A stretch of DNA of 64,000 bases from Antedon mediterranea (Eukaryota; Echinodermata; Crinoidea; Comatulida; Antedonidae), in contig NC_092672.1 of the NCBI RefSeq assembly GCF_964355755.1, positions 16,738,501 to 16,802,500 on the forward strand, written 5' to 3'. Of the stretch, positions 48,891-61,873 are shown piece after piece (position 1 is the first letter of the stretch; each line of letters opens with the position of its first letter). The position numbers and the translations under genes are program-made. The notes under the pieces are model-generated. The model had not been told where the DNA came from and made no database searches. It was given only the letters and a program-made list of their open reading frames with translations.

Positions 48891-49330
48891 ACTTGTTAAC
48901 ATAAAAACACCAAAGTGCTTAGAATAGCTTCAAATCGCATTTTGAGACATTTTAGACCCTTTTGTGATTTTCGAAAAAACTTGGTTACACAAAAACACCA
49001 AAGTGCTTAAAATAGCTTCAAATTGCATTTGGAGACGTTTTAGACCATTTTGTGATTTTCGAAAAAACTTGTTACCAAAAAAACACCAAAGAGCTTAGAA
49101 TAGCTTCAAATCGCATTTTGAGACATTTTAGACCATTTTGTGATTTTCGAAAAAACTTGTTAACATAAAAACACCAAAGTGCTTAGAATAGCTTCAAATC
49201 GCATTTTGAGACATTTTAGACCCTTTTGTGATTTTCGAAAAAACTTGTTAACATAAAAATTCCAAAGTGCTAAGAATAGCTTCAAATCGCATTTGGAGAC
49301 ATTTTAGACCACTTTGTGATTTTCGAAAAA
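48891..49330. repeat. A-only run, 5 monomers
   Basis: Exactly 5 x 88. It contains the TTACCAAAAAAAC unit (49072) and AAAATTCCAAAG (49255), both also found near 1020 and 1115. It lacks the short unit. Confidence 0.9.
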
Positions 49331-50950
49331 ACTTGTTAACATAAAAACATCAAAGTGCTTAAAATCACATTAGAAACCGTTTTAGACCATTTTGAGCATT
49401 TCGATAAAACTTTTCACACAAAAACATCAAAGAGCACAAAATAGCTTAATATCGTATTTAAAAACGTTTTTGACCATTTTGAGCATTTCGACAAAAAAAT
49501 TTCACACAAAACAGAAAAGTAGCTTCAAATCGTATTTGGAGACGTTTTAGACCTTTTTGTGATTTTCGAAAAAACTTGTTAACATAAAAACACCAAAGTG
49601 CTAAGAATAGCTTCAAATCGCATTTTAGACCATTTTGTGTTTTTCGAAAAAACTTGTTAACATAAAAACACCAAAGTGCTTAAAATCACATTAGAAACCG
49701 TTTTAGACCATTTTGAGCATTTCGATAAAACTTTTCACACAAAAACATCAAAGAGCACAAAATAGCTTAATATCGTAAAAACATCAAAGTGCTTAAAATC
49801 ACATTAGAAACCGTTTTAGACCATTTTGAGCATTTCGATAAAACTTTTCACACAAAAACATCAAAGAGCACAAAATAGCTTAATATCGTATTTAAAAACG
49901 TTTTTGACCATTTTGAGCATTTCGAAAAAAAAATTTTCACACAAAACAGCAAAGTGCACAGAATAACTTCAAATCGCATTTGGAGACGTTTTAGACCTTT
50001 TTGTGATTTTCGAAAAAACTTGTTAACATAAAAACACCAAAGTGCTAAGAATAGCTTCAAATCGCATTTGGAGACATTTTAGACCACTTTGTGATTTTCG
50101 AAAAAACTTGTTAACATAAAAACATCAAAGTGCTTAAAATCACATTAGAAACCGTTTTAGACCATTTTGAGCATTTCGACAAAAAATTTTCACACAAAAC
50201 AGCAAAGTGTACAGAATAGCTTCAAATCGTATTTGGAGACGTTTTAGACCTTTTTGTGATTTTCAAAAAAACTTGTTAACATAAAAACACCAAAGTGCTT
50301 AGAATAGCTTCAAATCGCATTTGGAGACGTTTTAGACCATTTTTTGATTTTCAAAAAAACTTGTTACCATAAAAACACCAAAGTGCTTAGAATAGCTTCA
50401 AATCGCATTTTGAGACGTTTTAGACCATTCTGTGATTTTCGAAAAAACTTGTTAACATAAAAACATCAAAGTGCTTCAAATCACATTAGAAACCGTTTTA
50501 GACCATTTTGAGCATTTCGATAAAACTTTTCACACAAAAACATCAAAGAGCACAAAATAGCTTAATATCGTATTTAAAAACGTTTTTGACCATTTTGAGC
50601 ATTTAGACAAAAAATTTTCAAACAAAACAGCAAAGTGCACAGAATAACTTCAAATCGCATTTGGAGACGTTTTAGACCATTCTGTGATTTTCGAAAAAAC
50701 TTGTTAACATAAAAACATCAAAGTGCTTAAAATCACATTAGAAACCGTTTTAGACCATTTTGAGCATTTCGATAAAACTTTTTACACAAAAACATTAAAG
50801 AGCACAAAATAGCTTAATATCGTATTTAAAAACGTTTTTGACCATTTTGAGCATTTCGACAAAAATTTTTCACACAAAACAGCAAAGTGTACAGAATAGC
50901 TTCAAATCGTATTTGGAGACGTTTTAGACCTTTTTGTGATTTCCGAAAAA
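49331..50950. repeat. B-rich segment
   Basis: Trimers and A units, a B3 with the 9-bp deletion (CAGAAAAGTAGC at 49512), a 10-bp deleted A unit near 49620, the 113-bp duplication (a-run at 49777) and a B1-B3 dimer. It matches 24108-25395 apart from the 113-bp insertion. Confidence 0.85.
49664..49776. repeat. 113-bp partial trimer duplication, fourth site
   Basis: Same fusion as at 1647: TTAATATCGTA joined to AAAACATCAAAG. The aligned block at 24.5 kb lacks it, so the offset between the two blocks changes from 25,223 to 25,336 exactly here. Confidence 0.85.
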
Positions 50951-52355
50951 ACTTGTTAACATAAAAACACCAAAGTGCTTAGAATAGCTTCAAATCGCAT
51001 TTGGAGACGTTTTAGACCATTTTGTGATTTTCGAAAAAACTTGTTAACATAAAAACACCAAAGTGCTTAGAATAGCTTCAAATCGCATTTTGAGACATTT
51101 TAGACCCTTTTGTGATTTTCGAAAAAACTTGGTTACACAAAAACACCAAAGTGCTTAAAATAGCTTCAAATTGCATTTGGAGACGTTTTAGACCATTTTG
51201 TGATTTTCGAAAAAACTTGTTACCATAAAAACACCAAAGTGCTTAGATTAGCTTCAAATCGCATTTTGAGACATTTTAGACCCTTTTGTGATTTTCGAAA
51301 AAACTTGTTAACATAAAAACACCAAAGAGCTTAGAATAGCTTCAAATCGCATTTTGAGACATTTTAGACCATTTTGTGATTTTCGAAAAAACTTGTTAAC
51401 ATAAAAACACCAAAGTGCTTAAAATAGCTTCAAATCGCATTTGGAGAAGTTTTAAACCATTTTGTGATTTTCGAAAAAACTTGTTAACATAAAAACATCA
51501 AAGTGTACAGAATAACTTCAAATCGCATTTGGAGACGTTTTAGACCATTTTGTGATTTTTGAAAAAACTTATTAACATAAAAACACCAAAGTGCTTAGAA
51601 TAGCTTCAAATCGCATTTTTAGACATTTTACACCCTTTTGTGATTTTCGAAAAAACTTGTTAAAATAAAAACATCAAAGTGTACAGAATAGCTTCAAATC
51701 GCATTTGGAGACGTTTTAGACCATTTTGTGATTTTGAAAAAAACTTAACATAAAAACACCAAAGAGCTTAGAATAGCTTCAAATCGCATTTTGAGACATT
51801 TTAGACCATTTTGTGATTTTCGAAAAAACTTGTTAAAATAAAAACATCAAAATGTACAGAATAGCTTCAAATCGCATTTGGAGACGTTTTAGACCATTTT
51901 GTGATTTTGAAAAAAACTTGTTAACATAAAAACACCAAAGAGCTTAGAATAGCTTCAAATCGCATTTTGAGACATTTTAGACCATTTTGTGTTTTTCGAA
52001 AAAACTTGTTAACATAAAAACATCAAAGTGTACAGAATAGCTTCAAATCGCATTTGGAGACGTTTTAGACCATTTTGTGATTTTCGAAAAAACTTGTTAA
52101 CATAAAAACATCAAAGTGCTTAGAATAGCTTCAAATCGCATTTGGAGACGTTTTAGACCATTTTGTGATTTTCGAAAAAACTTGTTAACATAAAAACACC
52201 AAAGTGCTTAGAATAGCTTCAAATCGCATTTTGAGACATTTTAGACCCTTTTGTGATTTTCGAAAAAACTTGGTTACACAAAAACACCAAAGTGCTTAAA
52301 ATAGCTTCAAATCGCATTTGGAAACATTTTAGAATATTTTGTGATTTTCGATAAA
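50951..52355. repeat. A-only run, 16 monomers
   Basis: 1,405 bases equals 16 x 88 minus 3, the same length as 19147-20551. The 7-monomer string occupies 51391-52003. It ends with a GGAAACATTTTAGAATATTTTG unit whose tail is CGATAAAACTTGG, a B1-like ending on an A unit. Confidence 0.92.
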
Positions 52356-53199
52356 ACTTGGTTACACAAAAACACCAAAGTGCTTAAAATCACATTAGAA
52401 ACCGTTTTAGACCATTTTGAGCATTTCGATAAAACTTTTCACACAAAAACATCAAAGAGCACAAAATAGCTTAATATCGTATTTAAAAACGTTTTTGACC
52501 ATTTTGAGCATTTCGACAAAAAAATTTCACACAAAACAGCAAAGTGCACAGAATAACTTCAAATCGCATTTGGAGACGTTTTAGACCATTTTGTGATTTT
52601 CGAAAAAACTTGTTAACATAAAAACACCAAAGTGCTTAGAATAGCTTCAAATCGCATTTTGAGACATTTTAGACCCTTTTGTGATTTTTGAAAAAACTTG
52701 TTAACATAAAAACATCAAAGTGCTTCAAATCACATTAGAAACCGTTTTAGACCATTTTGAGCATTTCGATAAAACTTTTCACACAAAAACATCAAAGAGC
52801 ACAAAATAGCTTAATATCGTATTTAAAAACGTTTTTGACCATTTAGAGCATTTAGACAAAAAATTTTCAAACAAAACAGCAAAGTGCACAGAATAACTTC
52901 AAATCGCATTTGGAGACGTTTTAGACCATTCTGTGATTTTCGAAAAAACTTGTTAACATAAAAACATCAAAGTGCTTAAAATCACATTAGAAACCGTTTT
53001 AGACCATTTTGAGCATTTCGATAAAACTTTTCACACAAAAACATTAAAGAGCACAAAATAGCTTAATATCGTATTTAAAAACGTTTTTGACCATTTTGAG
53101 CATTTCGACAAAAATTTTTCACACAAAACAGCAAAGTGTACAGAATAGCTTCAAATCGTATTTGGAGACGTTTTAGACCTTTTTGTGATTTCCGAAAAA
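52356..53199. repeat. B-A-B-B 10-monomer module (844 bp)
   Basis: Same order and leader as 48047-48890. One B2 has a core variant, GACCATTTAGAGC, near 52838. Ends GATTTCCG and runs into an A-only run. Confidence 0.92.
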
Positions 53200-53815
53200 A
53201 CTTGTTAACATAAAAACACCAAAATGCTTAGAATAGCTTCAAATCGCATTTGGAGACGTTTTAGACCATTTTGTGATTTTCGAAAAAACTTGTTAACATA
53301 AAAACACCAAAGTGCTTAGAATAGCTTCAAATCGCATTTTGAGACATTTTAGACCCTTTTGTGATTTTCGAAAAAACTTGGTTACACAAAAACACCAAAG
53401 TGCTTAAAATAGCTTCAAATTGCATTTGGAGACGTTTTAGACCATTTTGTGATTTTCGAAAAAACTTGTTACCATAAAAACACCAAAATGCTTAGATTAG
53501 CTTCAAATCGCATTTTGAGACATTTTAGACCCTTTTGTGATTTTTGAAAAAACTTGTTAACATAAAAACACCAAAGAGCTTAGAATAGCTTCATATCGCC
53601 TTTTGAGACATTTTAGACCATTTTGTGATTTTCGAAAAAACTTGTTAACATAAAAACACCAAAGTGCTTAGAATAGCTTCAAATCGCATTTTGAGACATT
53701 TTAGACCCTTTTGTGATTTTCGAAAAAACTTGTTAACATAAAAATTCCAAAGTGCTAAGAATAGCTTCAAATCGCATTTGGAGACATTTTAGACCACTTT
53801 GTGATTTTCGAAAAA
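53200..53815. repeat. A-only run, 7 monomers
   Basis: Exactly 7 x 88. It holds the TTACCAT unit with GATTAGC, a GAGC unit with CGCCTTTTGAG, and ends with AAAATTCC (53740) and GACCACTTTG units, as at 22091 and 24032. Confidence 0.9.
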
Positions 53816-54725
53816 ACTTGTTAACATAAAAACATCAAAGTGCTTAAAATCACATTAGAAACCGTTTTAGACCATTTTGAGCATTTCGATAAAACTTTTC
53901 ACACAAAAACATCAAAGAGCACAAAATAGCTTAATATCGTATTTAAAAACGTTTTTGACCATTTTGAGCATTTCGACAAAAAAATTTCACACAAAACAGA
54001 AAAGTAGCTTCAAATCGTATTTGGAGACGTTTTAGACCTTTTTGTGATTTTCGAAAAAACTTGTTAACATAAAAACACCAAAGTGCTAAGAATAGCTTCA
54101 AATCGCATTTTAGACCATTCTGTGATTTTCGAAAAAACTTGTTAACATAAAAACATCAAAGTGCTTAAAATCACATTAGAAACCGTTTTAGACCATTTTG
54201 AGCATTTCGATAAAACTTTTCACACAAAAACATTAAAAAGCACAAAATAGCTTAATATCGTATTTAAAAACGTTTTTGACCATTTTGAGCATTTCGACAA
54301 AAATTTTTCACACAAAACAGCAAAGTGTACAGAATAGCTTCAAATCGTATTTGGAGACGTTTTAGACCTTTTTGTGATTTTCGAAAAAACTTGTTAACAT
54401 AAAAACACCAAAGTGCTTAGAATAGCTTCAAATCGCATTTGGAGACGTTTTAGACCATTTTTTGATTTTCGAAAAAACTTGTTACCATAAAAACACCAAA
54501 GTGCTTAGAATAGCTTCAAATCGCATTTTGAGACGTTTTAGACCGTTCTGTGATTTTCGAAAAAACTTGTTAACATAAAAACATCAAAGTGCTTAAAATC
54601 ACATTAGAAACCGTTTTAGACCATTTTGAGCATTTCGATAAAACTTTTCACACAAAAACATCAAAGAGCACAAAATAGCTTAATATCGTATTTAAAAACG
54701 TTTTTGACCATTTTGAGCATTTCGA

Positions 54726-54745
54726 CAAAAAACTTGTTTCAAACA
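54726..54745 (+). repeat. Hybrid A/B3 leader
   Basis: After a B2 ending TTCGACAAAA, the next unit begins AACTTGTTTCAAACAAAAC: an A-type ACTTGTT joined to the B3-type TTCAAACAAAAC. I saw no other example in the window. Confidence 0.8.
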
Positions 54746-56095
54746 AAACAGCAAAGTGCACAGAATAACTTCAAATCGCATTTGGAGACGTTTTAGACCA
54801 TTTTGTGATTTTCGAAAAAACTAGTTAACATAAAAACACCAAAGTGCTTAGAATAGCTTCAAATCGCATTTGGAGACGTTTTAGACCATTTTTTTGATTT
54901 TCGAAAAAACTTGTTAACATAAAAACACCAAAGTGCTTAGAATAGCTTCAAATCGCATTTTGAGACGTTTTAGACCATTCTGTGATTTTCGAAAAAACTT
55001 GTTAACATAAAAACATCAAAGTGCTTAAAATCACATTAGAATCCGTTTTAGACCATTTTGAGCATTTCGATAAAAATTTTCAAACAAAAACATCAAAGAG
55101 CACAAAATAGCTTAATATCGTATTTAAAAACGTTTTTGACCATTTTGAGCATTTCGACAAAAAATTTTCACACAAAAACATCAAAGAGCACAAAATAGCT
55201 TAATATCGTAAAAACATCAAAGTGCTTAAAATCACATTAGAAACCGTTTTAGACCATTTTGAGCATTTCGATAAAACTTTTCACACAAAAACATCAAAGA
55301 GCACAAAATAGCTTAATATCGTATTTAAAAACGTTTTTGACCATTTTGAGCATTTCGACAAAAAATTTTCACACAAAACAGCAAAGTGCACAGAATAACT
55401 TCAAATCGCATTTGGAGACGTTTTAGACAATTTTGTGTTTTTCGAAAAAACTTGTTAACATAAAAACACCAAAGTGCTAAGAATAGCTTCAAATCGCATT
55501 TGGAGACATTTTAGACCATTTTGTGATTTTCGAAAAAACTTATTAAGATAAAAACATCAAAGTGTACACAATAGCTTCAAATCGCATTTGGAGACGTTTT
55601 AGACCATTTTGTGATTTTCGAAAAAACTTGTTAACATAAAAATTCCAAAGTGCTAAGAATAGCTTCAAATCGCATTTGGAGACATTTTAGACCATTTTGT
55701 GATTTTCGAAAAAACTTGTTAATATAAAAACATCAAAGTGTACAGAATAGCTTCAAATCGCATTTGGAGACGTTTTAGACCCTTTTGTGATTTTCGAAAA
55801 AACTTGTTAACATAAAAACATCAAAGTGCTTAGAATAGCTTCAAATCGCATCTTGAGACGTTTTAGACCATTCTGTGATTTTCGAAAAAACTTGTTAACA
55901 TAAAAACATCAAAGTGCTTAAAATCACATTAGAAACCGTTTTAGACCATTTTGAGCATTTCGATAAAACTTTTCACACAAAAACATTAAAGAGCACAAAA
56001 TAGCTTAATATCGTATTTAAAAACGTTTTTGACCATTTTGAGCATTTCGACAAAAATTGTTCACACAAAACAGCAAAGTGTACAGAATAGCTTCA

Positions 56096-56112
56096 AATCG
56101 TATTTGACCTTT
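56096..56112 (+). repeat. Truncated B3 (13-bp deletion)
   Basis: CGTATTTGACCTTTTTG lacks the GAGACGTTTTAGA (or an equivalent 13 bases) usually present between CGTATTTG and CCTTTTTG. The aligned block at 42.5 kb retains it. Confidence 0.8.
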
Positions 56113-56129
56113 TTGTGATTTTCGAAAAA

Positions 56130-57182
56130 ACTTGTTAACATAAAAACACCAAAGTGCTTAGAATAGCTTCAAATCGCATTTTGAGACGTTTTAGACCCTT
56201 TTGTGATTTTCGAAAAAACTTGTTAACATAAAAACACCAAAGTGCTAAGAATAGTTTCAAATCGCATTTGGAGACATTTTAGACCATTTTGTGATTTTCG
56301 AAAAAACTTGTTAAGATAAAAACATCAAAGTGTACACAATAGCTTCAAATCGCATTTGGAGACGTTTTAGACCATTTTGTGATTTTCGAAAAAACTTGTT
56401 AACATAAAAACACCAAAGTGCTTAGAATAGCTTCAAATCGCATTTTGAGACATTTTAGACCCTTTTGTGATTTTCGAAAAAACTTGGTTACACAAAAACA
56501 CCAAAGTGCTTAAAATAGCTTCAAATCGCATTTGGAGAAGTTTTAAACCATTTTGTGATTTTCGAAAAAACTTGTTAACATAAAAACATCAAAGTGTACA
56601 GAATAACTTCAAATCGCATTTGGAGACGTTTTAGACCATTTTGTGATTTTTGAAAAAACTTGTTAACATAAAAACACCAAAGTGCTTAGAATAGCTTCAA
56701 ATCGCATTTTTAGACATTTTACACCCTTTTGTGATTTTCGAAAAAACTTGTTAAAATAAAAACATCAAAGTGTACAGAATAGCTTCAAATCGCATTTGGA
56801 GACGTTTTAGACCATTTTGTGATTTTGAAAAAAACTTAACATAAAAACACCAAAGAGCTTAGAATAGCTTCAAATCGCATTTTGAGACATTTTAGACCAT
56901 TTTGTGATTTTCGAAAAAACTTGTTAAAATAAAAACATCAAAATGTACAGAATAGCTTCAAATCACATTTGGAGACGTTTTAGACCATTTTGTGATTTTG
57001 AAAAAAACTTGTTAACATAAAAACACCAAAGAGCTTAGAATAGCTTCAAATCGCATTTTGAGACATTTTAGACCCTTTTGTGATTTTCGAAAAAACTTGT
57101 TAACATAAAAACACCAAAGTGCTTAGAATGGCTTCAAATCGCATTTGGAGACATTTTAGACTATTTTGTGATTTTCGAAAAA
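56130..57182. repeat. A-only run, 12 monomers
   Basis: 1,053 bases equals 12 x 88 minus 3. The 7-monomer string begins at 56482, but its last unit is replaced (GACCCTTTTGTGATTTTCG instead of GTGTTTTTCG). Confidence 0.9.
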
Positions 57183-58455
57183 ACCTAAGATAAAAATATC
57201 AAAGTGCTTCAAATCACATTAGAAACCGTTTTAGACCATTTTGAGCATTTCGACAAAAATTTTTCACACAAAACAGCAAAGTGTACAGAATAGCTTCAAA
57301 TCGTATTTGGAGACGTTTTAGACCTTTTTGTGATTTTCGAAAAAACTTGTTAACATAAAAACACCAAAGTGCTTAGAATAGCTTCAAATCGCATTTTGAG
57401 ACGTTTTAGACCCTTTTGTGATTTTCGAAAAAACTTGGTTACACAAAAACACCAAAGTGCTTAAAATAGCTTCAAATCGCATTTGGAGACATTTTAGACT
57501 ATTTTGTGATTTTCGAAAAAACTTGTTAACATAAAAACATCAAAGTGCTTCAAATCACATTAGAAACCGTTTTAGACCATTTTGAGCATTTCGACAAAAA
57601 TTTTTCACACAAAACAGCAAAGTGTACAGAATAGCTTCAAATCGTATTTGGAGACGTTTTAGACCATTTTTTGATTTTCGAAAAAACTTGTTAACATAAA
57701 AACACCAAAGTGCTTAGAATAGCTTCAAATCGCATTTTGAGACGTTTTAGACAATTCTGTGATTTTCGAAAAAACTTGTTAACATAAAAACATCAAAGTG
57801 CTTAAAATCACATTAGAATCCGTTTTAGACCATTTTGAGCATTTCGATAAAACTTTTCAAACAAAAACATCAAAGAGCACAAAATAGCTTAATATCGTAT
57901 TTAAAAACGTTTTTGACCATTTTGAGCATTTCGACAAAAAATTTTCACACAAAACAGCAAAGTGCACAGAATAACTTCAAATCGCATTTGGAGACATTTT
58001 AGACAATTTTGTGATTTTCGAAAAAACTTGTTAACATAAAAACACCAAAGTGCTAAGAATAGCTTCAAATCGCATTTGGAGACATTTTTGACCATTTTGT
58101 GATTTTCGAAAAAACTTGTTAAGATAAAAACATCAAAATGTACACAATAGCTTCAAATCGCATTTGGAGACGTTTTAGACCATTTTGTGATTTTCGAAAA
58201 AACTTGTTAACATAAAAACACCAAAGTGCTTAGAATAGCTTCAAATCGCATTTTGAGACATTTTAGACCCTTTTGTGATTTTCGAAAAAACTTGGTTACA
58301 CAAAAACACCAAAGTGCTTAAAATAGCTTCAAATCGCATTTGGAGAAGTTTTAAACCATTTTGTGATTTTCGAAAAAACTTGTTAACATAAAAACATCAA
58401 AGTGTACAGAATAACTTCAAATCGCATTTGGAGACGTTTTAGACCATTTTGTGAT
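57040..58455. repeat. Segmental block matching 60888-62303
   Basis: The CTTAAG/CCTAAG dimer, GACAATTCTGTG (57750/61598) and GACAATTTTGTG (58002/61850) all show offset 3,848. Left and right ends are changes of monomer subtype. This is a 1.4-kb duplication separated by 2.4 kb of other satellite. Confidence 0.85.
57183..58025. repeat. Short B-rich segment
   Basis: B1-B3 dimer with leader ACCTAAG, A units, a second dimer, an A unit ending GACAATTCTG and a GAATCCG trimer. No other content. Confidence 0.82.
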
Positions 58456-58990
58456 TTTGAAAAAAACTTAACATAAAAACACCAAAGAGCTTAGAATAGC
58501 TTCAAATCGCATTTTGAGACATTTTAGACCATTTTGTGATTTTCGAAAAAACTTGTTAAAATAAAAACATCAAAATGTACAGAATAGCTTCAAATCGCAT
58601 TTGGAGACGTTTTAGACCATTTTGTGATTTTGAAAAAAACTTGTTAACATAAAAACATCAAAGTGTACAGAATAGCTTCAAATCGCATTTGGAGACGTTT
58701 TAGACCATTTTGTGATTTTCGAAAAAACTTGTTAACATAAAAACATCAAAGTGCTTAGAATAGCTTCAAATCGCATTTGGAGACGTTTTAGACCATTTTG
58801 TTATTTTCGAAAAAACTTGTTAACATAAAAACACCAAAGTGCTTAGAATAGCTTCATATCGCATTTGGAGACGTTTTAGACCATTTTGTGATTTTCGAAA
58901 AAACTTGTTAACATAAAAACACCAAAGTGCTTAGAATAGCTTCAAATCGCATTTTGAGACATTTTAGACCCTTTTGTGATTTTTGAAAAA
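58026..58990. repeat. A-only run, 11 monomers
   Basis: 965 bases equals 11 x 88 minus 3. It has the short unit (58467) and AAAATGTACAG unit but not the TTTTACACCC unit: the string jumps from the GTGTACAGAATAAC unit directly to the short unit, an internal loss of whole monomers. Confidence 0.9.
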
Positions 58991-61873
58991 ACTTGTTAAC
59001 ATAAAAACATCAAAGTGCTTCAAATCACATTAGAAACCATTTTAGACCATTTTGAGAATTTCGATAAAACTTTTCACACAAAAACATCAAAGAGCACAAA
59101 ATAGCTTAATATCGTATTTAAAAACGTTTTTGACCATTTTGAGCATTTAGACAAAAAATTTTCAAACAAAACAGCAAAGTGCACAGAATAACTTCAAATC
59201 GCATTTGGAGACGTTTTAGACCATTCTGTGATTTTCGAAAAAACTTGTTAACATAAAAACACCAAAGTGCTTAGAATAGCTTCAAATCGCATTTTGAGAC
59301 GTTTTAGACCATTCTGTGATTTTCGAAAAAACTTGTTAAGATAAAAACATCAAAGTGCTTAAAATCACATTAGAAACCGTTTTAGACCATTTTGAGCTTT
59401 TCGATAAAACTTTTCACACAAAAACATCAAAGAGCACAAAATAGCTTAATATCGTATTTAAAAACGTTTTTGACCATTTTGAGCATTTCGACAAAAAATT
59501 TTCAAACAAAACAGCAAAGTGCACAGAATAACTTCAAATCGCATTTGGAGACGTTTTAGACCATTTTGTGATTTTCGAAAAAACTTGTTAACATAAAAAC
59601 ACCAAAGTGCTTAGAATAGCTTCAAATCGCATTTGGAGACGTTTTAGACCATGTTGTGATTTTCGAAAAAACTTTTTAACATAAAAACACCAAAGTGCTT
59701 AGAATGGCTTCAAATCGCATTTGGAGACATTTTAGACTGTTTTGTGATTTTCGAAAAAACTTAAGATAAAAATATCAAAGTGCTTCAAATCACATTAGAA
59801 ACCGTTTTAGACCATTTTGAGCATTTCGACAAAAATTTTTCACACAAAACAGCAAAGTGTACAGAATAGCTTCAAATCGTATTTGGAGACGTTTTAGACC
59901 TTTTTGTGATTTTCGAAAAAACTTGTTAACATAAAAACACCAAAGTGCTTAGAATAGCTTCAAATCGCATTTTGAGACGTTTTAGACCATTCTGTGATTT
60001 TCGAAAAAACTTGTTAACATAAAAACATCAAAGTGCTTCAAATCACATTAGAAACCGTTTTAGACCATTTTGAGCATTTCGACAAAAAATTTTCACACAA
60101 AACAGCAAAGTGTACAGAATAGCTTCAAATCGTATTTGCAGACGTTTTAGACCTTTTTGAGATTTTCGAAAAAACTTGTTAACATAAAAACATCAAAGTG
60201 CTTCAAATCACATTAGAAACCGTTTTAGACCATTTTGAGAATTTCGACAAAAATTTTTCACACAAAACAGCAAAGTGTACAGAATAGCTTCAAATCGTAT
60301 TTGGAGACGTTTTAGACCTTTTTGTGATTTTCGAAAAAATTTGTTAACATAAAAACACCAAAGTGCTTAGAATAGCTTCAAATCGCATTTGGAGACGTTT
60401 TAGACCATTTTTTGATTTTCGAAAAAACTTGTTAACATAAAAACACCAAAGTGCTTAGAATAGCTTCAAATCGCATTTTGAGACGTTTTAGACCATTCTG
60501 TGATTTTCGAAAAAACTTGTTAACATAAAAACATCAAAGTGCTTAAAATCACATTAGAATCCGTTTTAGACCATTCTGAGCATTTCGATAAAACTTTTCA
60601 AACAAAAACATCAAAGAGCACAAAATAGCTTAATATCGTATTTAAAAACGTTTTTGACCATTTTGAGCATTTCGACAAAAAATTTTCACACAAAACAGCA
60701 AAGTGCACAGAATAGCTTCAAATCGCATTTGGAGACATTTTAGACCATTTTGTGATTTTCGAAAAAACTTGTTAAGATAAAAACATCAAAGTGTACACAA
60801 TAGCTTCAAATCGCATTTGGAGACGTTTTAGACCATTTTGTGATTTTCGAAAAAACTTGTTAACATAAAAACACCAAAGTGCTTAGAATAGCTTCAAATC
60901 GCATTTTGAGACATTTTAGACCCTTTTGTGATTTTCGAAAAAACTTGTTAACATAAAAACACCAAAGTGCTTAGAATGGCTTCAAATCGCATTTGGAGAC
61001 ATTTTAGACTATTTTGTGATTTTCGAAAAAACTTAAGATAAAAATATCAAAGTGCTTCAAATCACATTAGAAACCGTTTTAGACCATTTTGAGCATTTCG
61101 ACAAAAATTTTTCACACAAAACAGCAAAGTGTACAGAATAGCTTCAAATCGTATTTGGAGACGTTTTAGACCTTTTTGTGATTTTCGAAAAAACTTGTTA
61201 ACATAAAAACACCAAAGTGCTTAGAATAGCTTCAAATCGCATTTTGAGACGTTTTAGACCCTTTTGTGATTTTCGAAAAAACTTGGTTACACAAAAACAC
61301 CAAAGTGCTTAAAATAGCTTCAAATCGCATTTGGAGACATTTTAGACTATTTTGTGATTTTCGAAAAAACTTGTTAACATAAAAACATCAAAGTGCTTCA
61401 AATCACATTAGAAACCGTTTTAGACCATTTTGAGGATTTCGACAAAAATTTTTCACACAAAACAGGAAAGTGTACAGAATAGCTTCAAATCGTATTTGGA
61501 GACGTTTTAGACCATTTTTTGATTTTCGAAAAAACTTGTTAACATAAAAACACCAAAGTGCTTAGAATAGCTTCAAATCGCATTTTGAGACGTTTTAGAC
61601 AATTCTGTGATTTTCGAAAAAACTTGTTAACATAAAAACATCAAAGTGCTTAAAATCACATTAGAATCCGTTTTAGACCATTTTGAGCATTTCGATAAAA
61701 CTTTTCAAACAAAAACATTAAAGAGCACAAAATAGCTTAATATCGTATTTAAAAACGTTTTTGACCATTTTGAGTATTTCGACAAAAAATTTTCACACAA
61801 AACAGCAAAGTGCACAGAATAACTTCAAATCGCATTTGGAGACGTTTTAGACAATTTTGTGATTTTCGAAAAA
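58991..61873. repeat. B-rich segment
   Basis: Trimers, CTTAAG dimers and A units. About 59230-60175 matches 43216-44161 (offset 16,014). The right part is the second copy of 57040-58455. No other content. Confidence 0.85.

Larger units (their letters stand above)
53816..56129. repeat. B-rich segment with several hybrid units
   Basis: Includes the 9-bp-deleted B3 (53997), a 10-bp-deleted A unit near 54105, a hybrid leader ACTTGTTTCAAAC (54732), a repeated B2 fragment before the ATCGTA fusion (a-run at 55210), and a truncated B3 at its end (CGTATTTGACC at 56099). About 55298-56106 matches 41720-42522 at offset 13,578. Confidence 0.85.

Noticed and set aside
57901-58095. 64-codon minus-strand open frame beginning with ATG
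   Set aside because: It is entirely satellite sequence. The ATG comes from the complement of the conserved core (GACCAT), and no coding signal or unique sequence surrounds it.
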